Position numbers and translations under genes: made by a program. From Collimonas sp. OK607 (GTDB lineage: Bacteria; Pseudomonadota; Gammaproteobacteria; Burkholderiales; Burkholderiaceae_D), in contig NZ_FOKF01000001.1 of NCBI RefSeq assembly GCF_900111995.1, positions 186,001 to 250,000 of the forward strand: 64,000 bases of DNA. The letters run 5' to 3'. Numbering within the stretch: the stretch's first letter is position 1; each line of letters opens with the position of its first letter. The notes under the pieces were generated by a model, which did not search any database, had not been told where the DNA came from, and saw only the letters and a program-made list of their open reading frames with translations. Positions 10,221 to 19,350 of the stretch are shown here, one piece after another.

Positions 10221-11018
10221 ATGTCACGAATCCAGACTACCTTGGCAGCACTCGCCGCAAACAATAAAAAAGGGCTGATCCCTTTCATCACCGCCGGCGA
10301 TCCTGCGCCGGAACTGACCGTGCCGCTGATGCATGCGCTGGTCAGGGGCGGCGCCGATATCCTGGAACTGGGGGTGCCGTTTTCCGATCCAATGGCGGAA
10401 GGCCCTGTGATCCAGCGCGCTTGTGAACGGGCGTTGAAATTCGGCGTCAGCTTGCATGACGTGCTGGGCTACGTGCGCGAGTTCAGGCAAACCAATGCCA
10501 CCACACCGGTGGTGTTGATGGGTTACGCCAATCCTTTGGAGCGGATGGGCGTCGATGCCTTTATTGCCGCCGCCAAGGAGGCAGGGGTCGACGGCAGCAT
10601 CGTGGTTGATTATCCGCCGGAAGAATGCGAAGAATTTGCCGAAAAAATGCAGGCTAACGGCATGGATCCGATTTTCCTGCTGGCGCCGACCTCGACTGAA
10701 GAGCGGATTGCGCAAGTAGCCAAGGTCGGCAGCGGATTCACGTATTATGTTTCATTGAAGGGTGTCACCGGCGCCGCCAATATCGATACCGCCGAAGTCG
10801 CAGCAAAAGTGGCGGCGATCCGCAAGCATGTCAAATTGCCAATCGGTGTCGGTTTCGGCATTCGCGATGCGGCGACTGCCAAGGCGGTGGCGCAAGTATC
10901 GGATGCGGTAGTGATCGGTAGCCGGATCATCCAGGAGTTGGAAAATACGCCGCGTGAGCAGGCTGTGGCGGCGGTAGAGAGCTTCTTGTCAGGGATACGG
11001 AAAGCGCTGGACGAGTAA
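10221..11018 (+). CDS. trpA: tryptophan synthase alpha chain
   Basis: TrpA (265 residues) cleaves indole-3-glycerol phosphate and passes indole to TrpB. It is a TIM barrel with [11 protein letters not shown] near the N-terminus and the active-site strand [18 protein letters not shown]. Numbering coincides with the Salmonella protein: the general acid/base Glu49 is present, but the second catalytic residue, normally Asp60, is Glu here (codon GAA in MAEGP). Phosphate-binding loops ([20 protein letters not shown]) look normal. The gene is otherwise intact, in the expected place before accD. Confidence 0.96.
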   Translation: MSRIQTTLAALAANNKKGLIPFITAGDPAPELTVPLMHALVRGGADILELGVPFSDPMAEGPVIQRACERALKFGVSLHDVLGYVREFRQTNATTPVVLMGYANPLERMGVDAFIAAAKEAGVDGSIVVDYPPEECEEFAEKMQANGMDPIFLLAPTSTEERIAQVAKVGSGFTYYVSLKGVTGAANIDTAEVAAKVAAIRKHVKLPIGVGFGIRDAATAKAVAQVSDAVVIGSRIIQELENTPREQAVAAVESFLSGIRKALDE

Positions 11019-11092
11019 TTTAGATGTCGGAGTGGAAATATTTCCTGAATCAACTGGTTTGATTAACTATTTCGCTGATTTGGGGATGAAGG

Positions 11093-11098
11093 TACAAT
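11093..11098 (+). promoter_or_regulatory. candidate -10 box for accD
   Basis: TACAAT, 34 bp before the accD start in the 113-bp trpA-accD gap, is a good -10 hexamer. The corresponding -35 (TTTCGC at 17 bp) is weak. The accD ribosome binding site AAGGAGGT that follows is exceptionally strong. Confidence 0.3.
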
Positions 11099-11131
11099 TC
11101 GGCAAGAAAAAAATCTGAAGGAGGTCACTCT

Positions 11132-12004
11132 ATGAGTTGGCTAGAAAAATTACTACCCCCACGTATTCAGCGCAGCGACTCGGCAACCCGTAAATCGATC
11201 CCTGAGGGATTGTGGGTTAAATGCCCGTCGTGCGAAGCGGTTTTGTATCGCACCGACCTGGAGTCGAACATTCATGTTTGCCCGAAGTGCGATCATCACA
11301 TGCGGATCCGTGCGCGTGAGCGCCTGGACGCCTTGCTGGACGCCGGCGGGCGCTATGAAATCGGCCAGGAAACCCTGCCGATCGATACCCTCAAATTCAA
11401 AGACAGCAAAAAATACCCGGACCGCCTGAAAGCAGCGATGGACGCCACCGGCGAAACCGATGCGCTGATCGTGCTGGGTGGTTCCATCATGACGTTGCCA
11501 GTGGTCGTGGCGGCGTTTGAGTTTGAATTCATGGGCGGCTCCATGGGTTCGGTGGTAGGTGAGCGCTTTGTGCGTGGCGCCCAGGTTGCGCTGGAGCAAA
11601 AAGTGCCGTTCATCTGCATCACCGCTACCGGCGGCGCGCGTATGCAAGAAGGTTTGTTGTCCCTGATGCAGATGGCCAAGACCACTTCGATGCTGACCAA
11701 GCTGTCGGAAAAGAAGTTGCCATTCATCAGCGTTCTGACCGATCCGACCATGGGCGGCGTTTCCGCCTCTTTCGCCTTCATGGGCGATGTCGTGATCGCT
11801 GAACCGAAAGCGTTGATCGGCTTTGCCGGCCCGCGTGTGATTGAGAATACCGTGCGCGAAAAGCTGCCTGAAGGCTTCCAGCGCGCCGAATTCCTGGTCA
11901 CCAAGGGCGCGGTCGACATGATTGTCGATCGTCGCAAGATGCGTGAAGAGATTGCCCGTTTGTTGGCGCTGTTGCAAGATCAGCCGGCTGAATCCATCGC
12001 TTGA
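11132..12004 (+). CDS. accD: acetyl-CoA carboxylase carboxyltransferase subunit beta
   Basis: AccD (290 residues) with AccA transfers the carboxyl group from biotin to acetyl-CoA to make malonyl-CoA, the building block of fatty acids and also of the aryl polyene encoded downstream. An N-terminal zinc ribbon ([23 protein letters not shown]) precedes the crotonase-like domain with [18 protein letters not shown] and [18 protein letters not shown]. The start follows a near-perfect Shine-Dalgarno. A strong terminator sits just after the stop. Confidence 0.97.
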   Translation: MSWLEKLLPPRIQRSDSATRKSIPEGLWVKCPSCEAVLYRTDLESNIHVCPKCDHHMRIRARERLDALLDAGGRYEIGQETLPIDTLKFKDSKKYPDRLKAAMDATGETDALIVLGGSIMTLPVVVAAFEFEFMGGSMGSVVGERFVRGAQVALEQKVPFICITATGGARMQEGLLSLMQMAKTTSMLTKLSEKKLPFISVLTDPTMGGVSASFAFMGDVVIAEPKALIGFAGPRVIENTVREKLPEGFQRAEFLVTKGAVDMIVDRRKMREEIARLLALLQDQPAESIA

Positions 12005-12021
12005 TGTGAATTTCGCCATGG

Positions 12022-12057
12022 GGCCTGAACTGTTGCCGGTTCAGGCCTTTTGTTTTT
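12022..12057 (+). terminator. rho-independent terminator after accD
   Basis: GGCCTGAAC (12022-12030) and GTTCAGGCC (12039-12047) form a perfect 9-bp stem with an 8-nt loop, followed by TTTTGTTTTT. It ends only 15 bp before the folC start, so folC may depend on read-through or on a promoter inside accD. Confidence 0.88.
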
Positions 12058-12071
12058 AGTTGGATGTCAAA

Positions 12072-13382
12072 ATGTCAAATATTTCCGCCAAGCCTGTGAC
12101 GCTGGCCGACTGGCTTGCTCTACTCGAGTCACGCCACTTCAAAACCATCGACATGGGCCTGGACCGCGTGGTGCAGGTGAAGGAAAGACTTCAGCTGCAA
12201 TTCGCCTGCCCGGTCATCATGGTTGCCGGCACCAATGGCAAAGGCTCGACCTGCGCCATGCTGGAATCGATCCTGCTGCGCGCCGGTTACAAGGTCGGCC
12301 TGTATATCAAACCGCATTTCCTCGATTTCAATGAACGCGCGCGCATCAACGGCGAATCGGCATCGGATGCCGCCCTGATCGCCAGTTTCGAGGCGGTAGA
12401 GGCGCAACGCGGCGATATTTCCCTGACTTATTTCGAATTCACCACGCTGGCCATCATGCATCTGCTGGCAGAGGCCAAGCTCGATGTGGTGATCCTGGAA
12501 GTCGGCCTGGGAGGGCGCCTGGATGCGGTCAATATCGTCGATGCAGATGTGTCGATCGTCACCAGCGTCGATATCGACCATACCGAATACCTGGGCGATA
12601 CGCGCGAGAAAATCGGTTTTGAGAAGGCTGGCATTTTCCGTGCCGGCAAAGCCGCGATCTGCAGCGATCCGGTGCCGCCGCAATCATTGATCGATCATGC
12701 CAACGCGATCGACGCCGATCTTTGGTTGCTGGGACGCGATTTCAACTATACCGGCGACAAGCAGCAATGGAATTACGGCGGCCGCGGCCAGCGCCGTAAT
12801 TCATTGGGCTATCCCAGCCTGCGCGGCGCCAACCAGTTGTTGAATGCCTCGGCGGCATTGGCTGCGCTGGAGGCGCTGCGGCAGGAGTTGCCGGTGAGTG
12901 CACAAGAGGTGCGTAGCGGTTTTGTCATGATGGATTTGCCGGGCCGCTTCCAGGTCCTGCCGGGACAGCCGCTGGTGATCCTGGACGTCGCGCACAATCC
13001 GCATGCGGCGGCGACCCTGGCCCAGAATCTCGACAATATGGGCTTTCATCCTTATACCTATGCCGTATTCGGCGCCATGCTGGACAAGGATATCGAGGGC
13101 ATTGTCGCGCAATTGAAAACGCGCATCGATCATTGGTGCCTGACGGCATTACCGTTGCCGCGTGCCGCCACTGGCGAGCAGTTGAAAGAACGTTTGCTGG
13201 AGGCCGGTGTCCATCGGGAGGACGGGGCAAATGCGCAATCGAGCATCATGTCTTTCGATTCTCCTGCAGAAGCCTATGCAAATGCATTAAGCAGAGCAGG
13301 TGAGAATGATAGAATTGTGGTTTTCGGATCGTTCCTGACAGTGGCCGGTGTAATGGCGGCCCGAAAGTCTGGATTTCACTGA
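12072..13382 (+). CDS. folC: bifunctional dihydrofolate/folylpolyglutamate synthase
   Basis: FolC (436 residues) joins dihydropteroate with glutamate and extends the polyglutamate tail of folates. The P-loop is in MVAGTNGKGSTCAMLESIL. The Mur-ligase-like segments LEVGLGGRLDAVN, TSVDIDHTEYLG and GFEKAGIFR follow, with LDVAHNPHAA near the C-terminal domain. The ATG at 12072 gives the natural start; a TTG at 12060 is possible but overlaps the terminator tail. The order accD-folC-dedD-cvpA-purF is conserved in many beta- and gammaproteobacteria. Confidence 0.95.
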   Translation: MSNISAKPVTLADWLALLESRHFKTIDMGLDRVVQVKERLQLQFACPVIMVAGTNGKGSTCAMLESILLRAGYKVGLYIKPHFLDFNERARINGESASDAALIASFEAVEAQRGDISLTYFEFTTLAIMHLLAEAKLDVVILEVGLGGRLDAVNIVDADVSIVTSVDIDHTEYLGDTREKIGFEKAGIFRAGKAAICSDPVPPQSLIDHANAIDADLWLLGRDFNYTGDKQQWNYGGRGQRRNSLGYPSLRGANQLLNASAALAALEALRQELPVSAQEVRSGFVMMDLPGRFQVLPGQPLVILDVAHNPHAAATLAQNLDNMGFHPYTYAVFGAMLDKDIEGIVAQLKTRIDHWCLTALPLPRAATGEQLKERLLEAGVHREDGANAQSSIMSFDSPAEAYANALSRAGENDRIVVFGSFLTVAGVMAARKSGFH

Positions 13383-13449
13383 CGATTTATCAGCGGGTAT
13401 GCACGGGGTATGCGTGTGAACCGGCTCACTAGCTAGCAAAAAATATCGC

Positions 13450-14409
13450 ATGGGTTTGTTCTCTTTTCTTCGCAAAAACAAGCAGCAAACAGACCCTGAC
13501 CAGGGCGTTTATCGTTCAAAGGCGGATACCGGATTCGGTCCTGGCGCGGAACAGGGCGAACTGCCCCTGCGTACGCGCAAAGCCAAGGCAAACAAGGCCG
13601 GCAACCAGCCGAATGAAGCGGTAGATCCGGTCTTGCCGGAAAAGAAGCGGGCCCGGCGCCGGCTGGTGGGAGCTGTAGCCCTGGTGCTGGCGGTAGTGAT
13701 CGTGTTGCCGATGATCCTCGATTCCGAGCCGAAGTCGCTGCCTAACGATATTGCAATTCAGATCCCGTCACGCGATAAGGTGGATGCAAGCGCGGGCGCA
13801 AATGCCTCGGCCAGCGCGGCATCGGTCAGTAATAGCAGCGGCCTTGATCAACAGGAAGAAATAGTCGATCCGGCCAGCAGCACCCCAGTTGCGCCAACAC
13901 CGGCGCCACCGCCAGCGACCGTAGCCAAACCTGCCGTGTCCGACAATGCTGGCAATACTGCTGCAACTCCGCCTAAGGTGGTAGCAGCGGCGCCACCTGA
14001 GGCCGCGTCTAAGCCGGAACCTAAACCAGAACCTAAACCAAAGCCGGAAGCCAAGCCGGAAGCGAAGCCAAAGCCTAAAGCGGAACCAAGCCAGGTCGCC
14101 GATAAACAGGATGACGCAGCGCGGGCGCAAGCGATTCTGGACGGGCGGGGCGGGGCTGCGCCAGCAGCCGACAAGAAGCCAGGAAAATTCGTGCTGCAAG
14201 TAGCCGCACTGGCAACGCAAGACAAAGTCGATGAGCTGCAAGGCAAGCTGAAAGATGCCGGTATTCATTCATATACGCAAAAAGTTCCAACTCAGGCCGG
14301 TGAGCGCATCCGTGTCCGCGTTGGCCCGTTCAGTAGCAAGGAAGAAGCTGAAAAAACGCGCGCCAAGCTGGCCAAGCTGGGTTTGAGCGGCAGTTTGATT
14401 CCTGGTTAA
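13450..14409 (+). CDS. SPOR-domain protein (DedD-like)
   Basis: This 319-residue protein has one transmembrane helix at about 75-95 (LVGAVALVLAVVIVLPMIL). A periplasmic Ala/Pro/Lys-rich linker follows, including a KPEPKPEPKPKPEAKPEAK repeat. The C-terminal SPOR domain is at about 240-319 (KFVLQVAALATQDKVDELQGKL...ERIRVRVGPFSSKEEAEKTRAKL). SPOR domains bind glycan strands stripped of stem peptides at the septum, and DedD contributes to cell constriction. Its position between folC and cvpA is that of dedD in E. coli. I infer the same role from domain layout and synteny. Confidence 0.88.
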   Translation: MGLFSFLRKNKQQTDPDQGVYRSKADTGFGPGAEQGELPLRTRKAKANKAGNQPNEAVDPVLPEKKRARRRLVGAVALVLAVVIVLPMILDSEPKSLPNDIAIQIPSRDKVDASAGANASASAASVSNSSGLDQQEEIVDPASSTPVAPTPAPPPATVAKPAVSDNAGNTAATPPKVVAAAPPEAASKPEPKPEPKPKPEAKPEAKPKPKAEPSQVADKQDDAARAQAILDGRGGAAPAADKKPGKFVLQVAALATQDKVDELQGKLKDAGIHSYTQKVPTQAGERIRVRVGPFSSKEEAEKTRAKLAKLGLSGSLIPG

Positions 14410-14501
14410 AAACGAGCTGGCGGACGAGTGGCTTGATTTCGGCCGTATCTGGCGCCATATAGGTCACTGATCAAAGATATGCAGACAGCAATGCGGACAG
14501 C

Positions 14502-14990
14502 GTGACAATTTTCGACTATCTGGTGTTATTCGTACTGATCTGCTCGGTTGTGATCAGCACTTTACGCGGCTTGGTAAAGGAAATCCTGTCATTGGCAAGC
14601 TGGGTCGTAGCCTTGGTGATCGCCAACGCGTATGGTGAAAATCTGGCAAAATTGCTCCCCGAAGTGATTCCTGGAAATGTAACGCGTTTAATTGTGGCTT
14701 TCCTGGCATTGTTTATTGGCGTAAGGTTATTAATGATGTTGTTGAGCATGGCGCTGGAAGCCGTGATCAAAACCAGCGGTTTGGGGTTGGTGGATCATGG
14801 GCTGGGTGTCTTGTTCGGCGTGGCGCGTGGCCTGGTGATTGTATTGGCGGTGGTTTTGGTATGCGGTGCTACGGCAATTCCGCAACAGCCTTTATGGCGC
14901 GATGCGCTGCTGAGCCCGATGGCGGAGACTGCTGCACGGACTGTCATACCCTATTTGCCGGGTGAGTTCGCCAGCCATCTGAAGTTTTGA
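14502..14990 (+). CDS. cvpA: CvpA family membrane protein
   Basis: This 162-residue inner-membrane protein has four predicted hydrophobic helices, beginning with TIFDYLVLFVLICSVVISTLRGLVKEILSLASWVVAL. The R-G-x-x-K-E pattern after the first helix is typical of CvpA. It was named for colicin V production in E. coli, but its wider role is tied to envelope homeostasis; a biochemical function is not settled. The start is GTG at 14502. purF follows 99 bp later, as in E. coli. Confidence 0.9.
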   Translation: MTIFDYLVLFVLICSVVISTLRGLVKEILSLASWVVALVIANAYGENLAKLLPEVIPGNVTRLIVAFLALFIGVRLLMMLLSMALEAVIKTSGLGLVDHGLGVLFGVARGLVIVLAVVLVCGATAIPQQPLWRDALLSPMAETAARTVIPYLPGEFASHLKF

Positions 14991-15089
14991 ATTTGTTTTA
15001 CAGGATTTGTGCAGGATTTCGCTGGCATGGCGAAGTTTGCATGAGTCCCATTGAGTAGTCCCGGATTGTTTATTGTTTAGGAGTCCACC

Positions 15090-16607
15090 ATGTGTGGCAT
15101 AGTCGGCATCGCTTCCCACAACCCCGCTAATCAGCTCATTTATGATGCCTTGTTGCTTTTGCAACATCGTGGTCAGGATGCGGCGGGGATCGCTACCAAT
15201 CACGGCAACGGATTTTTCATGCATAAGGCCAACGGCCTGGTGCGCGACGTCTTCCGTACCCGCAACATGCGCTCGCTGCCAGGTAATTTCGGCATCGGCC
15301 AGGTGCGTTATCCGACTGCAGGCACCGCCAGCGCGGAAGAGGCGCAACCGTTTTACGTCAATGCGCCATTCGGCATCATCCTGGCGCACAACGGCAACCT
15401 GACCAACGCCGAGCAGCTGAAAATCGAGATGTTCAAAAACGATAGACGGCATATCAACACCGATTCCGACACCGAAGTGTTGCTGAACGTACTGGCGCAT
15501 GAAATTCAGCAAGCAACTATCGGTTACTCGCTCGATCCTGGCGTCTTGTTCAAGGCCGTATCGAGCGTCCACAAACGTGTGCGCGGTTCTTACGCCGTGG
15601 TGGCGCAGATTGCAGGCCATGGTTTGCTGGCATTCCGCGATCCGTACGGAATCCGGCCACTGTGCATCGGCCTCAACGAAACCGACAAGGGCACCGAATA
15701 CGTCATCGCCAGCGAGTCGGTTGCTCTGGAAGGCCTGGGTTTCCGCTTCCTGCGCGATGTGATGCCGGGTGAAGCGATTTTCATCGACATCGACGGCCAG
15801 ATGTATAACCAGCAATGCGCTGACAATCCGACCCTGAATCCTTGCGCCTTCGAATTCGTTTACCTGGCCCGCCCTGATTCGATCATCGACGGCGCATCGG
15901 TGTACGCAACCCGCCTGAAAATGGGCGAGTATCTGGCAGACAAGATCAAGCGCGAATTTCCTGGTGGCGACATCGATGTGGTCATGCCGATTCCCGATTC
16001 GTCCCGTCCTGCGGCAATCCAGCTGGCGCTCAAGCTGAATATCGAATACCGCGAAGGCTTCATCAAGAACCGTTACATCGGCCGCACCTTCCTGATGCCA
16101 GGGCAGGCAATCCGCAAGAAATCGGTACGCCAGAAACTCAATGCGATCGGCTCCGAGTTCAAGGGCAAGACCGTATTGCTGGTCGACGATTCGATCGTGC
16201 GCGGCACTACCAGCCGTGAAATCGTGCAGATGGCGCGTGATTCCGGCGCCAAGCGGGTGATCTTTGCCTCGGCTGCGCCACCGGTCAAGTTCCCGAACGT
16301 CTACGGCATCGACATGCCGACCCGCGGCGAGCTGATCGCCTACGGTCGTACCGATGAAGAAGTCTGTCGTGAAATTACCGCCGACGCATTGGTGTATCAG
16401 GATATCGACGCCCTCAAGCGTTCGATTTCCGACGTCAATCCTTTGCTGCGCAATTTCGAAGCATCCTGCTTTGATGGCAACTACATCACCGGCGACATTT
16501 CGCGCGATTACCTCGACCGCATCGAGTTCGCACGCAATAATCCAAAGCCGGAAAGCGAAGATGCGGTGCGTTCGCAGTTGAATCTGAGTCTGGCGCAAGT
16601 TGACTGA
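15090..16607 (+). CDS. purF: amidophosphoribosyltransferase
   Basis: PurF (505 residues) makes phosphoribosylamine from PRPP and glutamine, the first committed step of purine synthesis. The mature N-terminal nucleophile is Cys2 (MCGIVGIASHNPANQ). An Ntn glutaminase domain (HRGQDAAGIAT, LAHNGNLTNAEQL, NTDSDTEVLLNVLAHE) is followed by a phosphoribosyltransferase domain with the PRPP loop VLLVDDSIVRGTTSREIVQM. A good ribosome binding site (TAGGAG) precedes the ATG. A large antisense ORF covers the same DNA but is a codon-bias shadow. Confidence 0.98.
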   Translation: MCGIVGIASHNPANQLIYDALLLLQHRGQDAAGIATNHGNGFFMHKANGLVRDVFRTRNMRSLPGNFGIGQVRYPTAGTASAEEAQPFYVNAPFGIILAHNGNLTNAEQLKIEMFKNDRRHINTDSDTEVLLNVLAHEIQQATIGYSLDPGVLFKAVSSVHKRVRGSYAVVAQIAGHGLLAFRDPYGIRPLCIGLNETDKGTEYVIASESVALEGLGFRFLRDVMPGEAIFIDIDGQMYNQQCADNPTLNPCAFEFVYLARPDSIIDGASVYATRLKMGEYLADKIKREFPGGDIDVVMPIPDSSRPAAIQLALKLNIEYREGFIKNRYIGRTFLMPGQAIRKKSVRQKLNAIGSEFKGKTVLLVDDSIVRGTTSREIVQMARDSGAKRVIFASAAPPVKFPNVYGIDMPTRGELIAYGRTDEEVCREITADALVYQDIDALKRSISDVNPLLRNFEASCFDGNYITGDISRDYLDRIEFARNNPKPESEDAVRSQLNLSLAQVD

Positions 16608-16625
16608 TTGTCGGGTGTAGCTGAA

Positions 16626-16728
16626 GTAGGGTGGGCACGCCTTTGTGCCTAGGCGTGACCTTAAATACACCGGTCACGCTATAGGTGCATCGAGGTCCCG
16701 CGTGGGCACAAAGGCGTGCCCACCCTAC
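16626..16728. repeat. nested inverted repeat between purF and metZ
   Basis: Perfect 24-nt arms (16626-16649 and 16705-16728; each contains GTAGGGTGGGCAC or its complement) enclose a second, 8-nt inverted repeat (GCGTGACC 16653-16660, GGTCACGC 16672-16679). The transcript would form a long two-tier hairpin on either strand. The core AGGGTGGGCAC recurs in the hairpin at 39997, which suggests a dispersed REP-like family in this genome. It fills nearly the whole 154-bp gap. Confidence 0.85.
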
Positions 16729-16761
16729 GCGCCAAAGCTCTCAAATAAGTATTGATCAAAT

Positions 16762-17997
16762 ATGACTTCACGATACGGCTTCACCACCACCATCCTGCAC
16801 AGCGACCGGCAAAAAACCATCGAGCACGGCGCGCCGCACAAGCCTATCCACACCTCGGTAACCTGGGGGTACAGCGATGCGCGCCAGCTGGCCGAAGTGT
16901 TCCAGGGCAAGCAATCGGGTTACCGCTATGGTCGCCAGGGCAACCCGACCGTCGCAGCGCTTGAAGACAAAGTGACAAAAATGGAAGGGGCTCTCGCCAC
17001 CATCTGTTTCGCTTCCGGCATGGCGGCCATCGGGGTGCTGGTGCAAGCCTTGCTGCGCGAAGGCGATCACGTGGTGTCGTCGGTATTTTTGTTCGGGAAC
17101 ACTGCCAGCCTGTGGCAAACGTACGTTGGCCAGGGCGGTAAAGTGAGCATGGTCGACGCTACAGATGTGGCGCAGGTGGAAGCCGCTTTGACGCCGGCTA
17201 CACGCATGGTGTTCGTTGAAACCATCGCCAATCCGCGTACCCAGGTTGCCGACCTCAAGCGCATCGGCGATTTGTGTCGCGAGCGCGGCATTTTATTCGT
17301 GGTGGATAACACCATGACTTCGCCCTATCTGTTCCAGCCGAAATCGGTGGGCGCAGGACTGGTGGTCAATTCCCTGACCAAATCGATCGGCGGCCATGGC
17401 AATGCATTGGGCGGCGCGCTTACCGATACCGGCTTGTTTGACTGGAGCTGCTATCCCAACATTCTCGATGCCTACAAGCGCAATCCGCAGCCGCAATGGG
17501 GGATGGCGCAGATCCGCGCCAAAGGCTTGCGCGACTTCGGCGCATCTCTAGGGCCCGAGGCGGCCCACCATATCGCCGTCGGCGCAGAAACCGTGGCGTT
17601 GCGGATGGAGCGTAGCAGCGCCAGTGCACTCGCTGTGGCGCAGATGCTGGAAGCCGATCCGCGGGTGGCGGCAGTACACTACCCGGGCTTGAAATCACAT
17701 CCGCAGCACGCGTTGGCAGCCGATCTGTTCCGCGCGTCGGGTTATCTGTTCAGTTTTGAATTGAAGCCGGAGATCGATTGTTTCGATTACCTGAACCGGT
17801 TGAAGCTGGCGATTTCCGGCACCCATCTGGGCGACAACCGCACCCTGGTCATCGCGGTTGCCCATACCATCTTCTATGAGATGGGAGCAGAGCGCCGCGC
17901 TGCCATGGGCATCAGCGAATCGCTGATCCGGGTATCGATCGGAATCGAGGATACAGCCGACCTGGTGGAAGATTTCCGGCAAGCGCTGCAGGCTTAA
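16762..17997 (+). CDS. metZ: cystathionine gamma-synthase family PLP enzyme (probable O-succinylhomoserine sulfhydrylase)
   Basis: This 411-residue protein is a fold-type I PLP enzyme of the Cys/Met metabolism family. Key segments are YRYGRQGNPTVAALEDKVTKMEG, FASGMAAIGVLVQALL, FVETIANPRTQVADL and VVDNTMTSPYL. The Schiff-base lysine lies in VNSLTKSIGGHGNALGG, and the C-terminal RVSIGIEDTADLVEDF binds the substrate carboxylate. Location after purF is where many betaproteobacteria carry metZ, which forms homocysteine from O-succinylhomoserine and sulfide. Within the family, cystathionine synthase or lyase activity cannot be excluded by eye. A strong terminator follows. Confidence 0.8.
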   Translation: MTSRYGFTTTILHSDRQKTIEHGAPHKPIHTSVTWGYSDARQLAEVFQGKQSGYRYGRQGNPTVAALEDKVTKMEGALATICFASGMAAIGVLVQALLREGDHVVSSVFLFGNTASLWQTYVGQGGKVSMVDATDVAQVEAALTPATRMVFVETIANPRTQVADLKRIGDLCRERGILFVVDNTMTSPYLFQPKSVGAGLVVNSLTKSIGGHGNALGGALTDTGLFDWSCYPNILDAYKRNPQPQWGMAQIRAKGLRDFGASLGPEAAHHIAVGAETVALRMERSSASALAVAQMLEADPRVAAVHYPGLKSHPQHALAADLFRASGYLFSFELKPEIDCFDYLNRLKLAISGTHLGDNRTLVIAVAHTIFYEMGAERRAAMGISESLIRVSIGIEDTADLVEDFRQALQA

Positions 17998-18014
17998 TCC
18001 GGCAGCACTATATA

Positions 18015-18048
18015 AAACGGGGTGGACATTTTACTGTCCACCCCGTTT
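18015..18048. terminator. bidirectional terminator between metZ and the LOG gene
   Basis: Perfect 14-bp stem: AAACGGGGTGGACA (18015-18028) and TGTCCACCCCGTTT (18035-18048), loop TTTTAC. It sits between convergent genes and has A/T flanks on both sides, so it can terminate both. Confidence 0.88.
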
Positions 18049-18065
18049 GCATTTCAAATTGCATT

Positions 18066-18647
18066 TCAGATGGTGTTGCGGTCCAGCCATTTCGGCACGT
18101 GATGCGGCACAAACGACCTGAACCGTTGCAGCAGGTCCGCAGGCTGCGCTTCCGCTATCAGGATTTCCGCCTGTTCGCCTTTCAGGAAGCGTTGCGACAC
18201 CATGTGCTGGATGAACTGCAGCAAACCGTCGTAAAAACCGTCGACGTTCAGCAAGCCGATCGGTTTCTGGTGAAAACCCAATTGGGCCCAGGTAAATACC
18301 TCAAACAATTCTTCCAGCGTGCCGACGCCGCCCGGCATAGCGATAAAGCCATCTGACAGGTCGGCCATCATCGCTTTGCGCTCATGCATGTCCTTGACGA
18401 TATGCAGCTGCGTCAGGCCGTTGTGACCCAGTTCTTTTTTTAGCAGCGCTTCCGGGATAACGCCGGTGGCCTGGCCGCCCAGGCGCATGACTTCATCGGC
18501 AATAATTCCCATCAGGCCGACATTGCCGCCGCCGTACACCAGCGCGATATTCTGTTCGACCATGGCTTTCGCCAGTTCGCGCGCGGCCTGCGCATAGACC
18601 GGCGTGGCGCCGGGAGACGAGCCGCAATAAATACAGAGAGATTTCAT
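18066..18647 (-). CDS. LOG family (cytokinin riboside phosphoribohydrolase-like) protein
   Basis: This 193-residue Rossmann-fold protein carries the LOG signature PGGVGTLEELFEVFTWAQLG and the N-terminal SLCIYCGSSPGATPVYAQAA. Family members hydrolyse nucleoside 5'-monophosphates to the base and ribose 5-phosphate, as in plant cytokinin activation and general nucleotide turnover in bacteria. The start codon overlaps the stop of the upstream TetR gene by one base (TGATG), so translation is coupled and both belong to one operon. The physiological substrate is not deducible here. Confidence 0.9.
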   Translation of the reverse strand: MKSLCIYCGSSPGATPVYAQAARELAKAMVEQNIALVYGGGNVGLMGIIADEVMRLGGQATGVIPEALLKKELGHNGLTQLHIVKDMHERKAMMADLSDGFIAMPGGVGTLEELFEVFTWAQLGFHQKPIGLLNVDGFYDGLLQFIQHMVSQRFLKGEQAEILIAEAQPADLLQRFRSFVPHHVPKWLDRNTI

Positions 18648-19312
18648 CAGACGTTGTTTTGCAAATATTTGGTTTTCAATTGTTCAAAATGGACTAGCGT
18701 TTCGCCGCGCAGATAGGGCTGCATCAGCGCCAGCACCTGGTAACAGCCGCTGGCCAGAGCATGTTCGACTACAGCTTGCTCCGTATATTGGCGAGGATTC
18801 AGGACGTACTGGTATGACAGCCAGTAACTGGCAACCACCACCATGTTGGACGACAGGGCGTCGATCTCGGCCGGAGTGGCATGCAGCGCCTTGTCTTCGT
18901 GCAAGCCATGGCACAGCTCTTTGACCACCGCAATCTTGTGACCGAAGATTTCCTTGAAATGGAGCTCCAGGGTGCGATTGCGCGACAACAGGTCGTTGAG
19001 ATCGCGATAGAAGAAGCGATAGCGCCAGATCAGCTGGAACATGTGGTGCAGATAATGCCAGACGTCGATCATGGTAGGGCGCTGACCTTGCGTCATTGCC
19101 AGCATGCGGCTGATTTCTTCCTCGAACGTGACGAAAATCGAATTGACGATATCGTCCTTGTTGCGGAAATGGTAGTACAGGTTTCCCGGCGAGATCTTCA
19201 TCTCGTCGGCGATGATGGTGGTGGTGATATTGGGTTCGCCGAACTCATTGAAGAGTCGCAGCGACAGATCCATGATTTTTTCGCGGGTGCGACGCGGCGC
19301 CTTTTGCTCCAT
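18647..19312 (-). CDS. TetR/AcrR family transcriptional regulator
   Basis: This 221-residue regulator has an N-terminal TetR helix-turn-helix (TREKIMDLSLRLFNEFGEPNITTTIIADEMKISPGNLYYHFRNKDDIV), with the recognition helix in KISPGNLYYHF. A ligand-binding helical domain of unknown specificity follows. A perfect 16-bp palindrome lies 39 bp upstream of its start and is a plausible auto-operator. It is co-transcribed with the LOG gene. It faces away from the DUF1289 gene and the aryl polyene operon; whether it controls either is unknown. Confidence 0.92.
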   Translation of the reverse strand: MEQKAPRRTREKIMDLSLRLFNEFGEPNITTTIIADEMKISPGNLYYHFRNKDDIVNSIFVTFEEEISRMLAMTQGQRPTMIDVWHYLHHMFQLIWRYRFFYRDLNDLLSRNRTLELHFKEIFGHKIAVVKELCHGLHEDKALHATPAEIDALSSNMVVVASYWLSYQYVLNPRQYTEQAVVEHALASGCYQVLALMQPYLRGETLVHFEQLKTKYLQNNV

Positions 19313-19350
19313 GACTTGTTTTCTTTCTGATATCCAGTCCGCAATGCTGT

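Noticed and set aside
14892-16670. 592-codon open frame on the minus strand across cvpA end and purF
   Set aside because: It is antisense to purF, which has all catalytic motifs; the frame is open because of codon bias and its protein has no recognisable domain.
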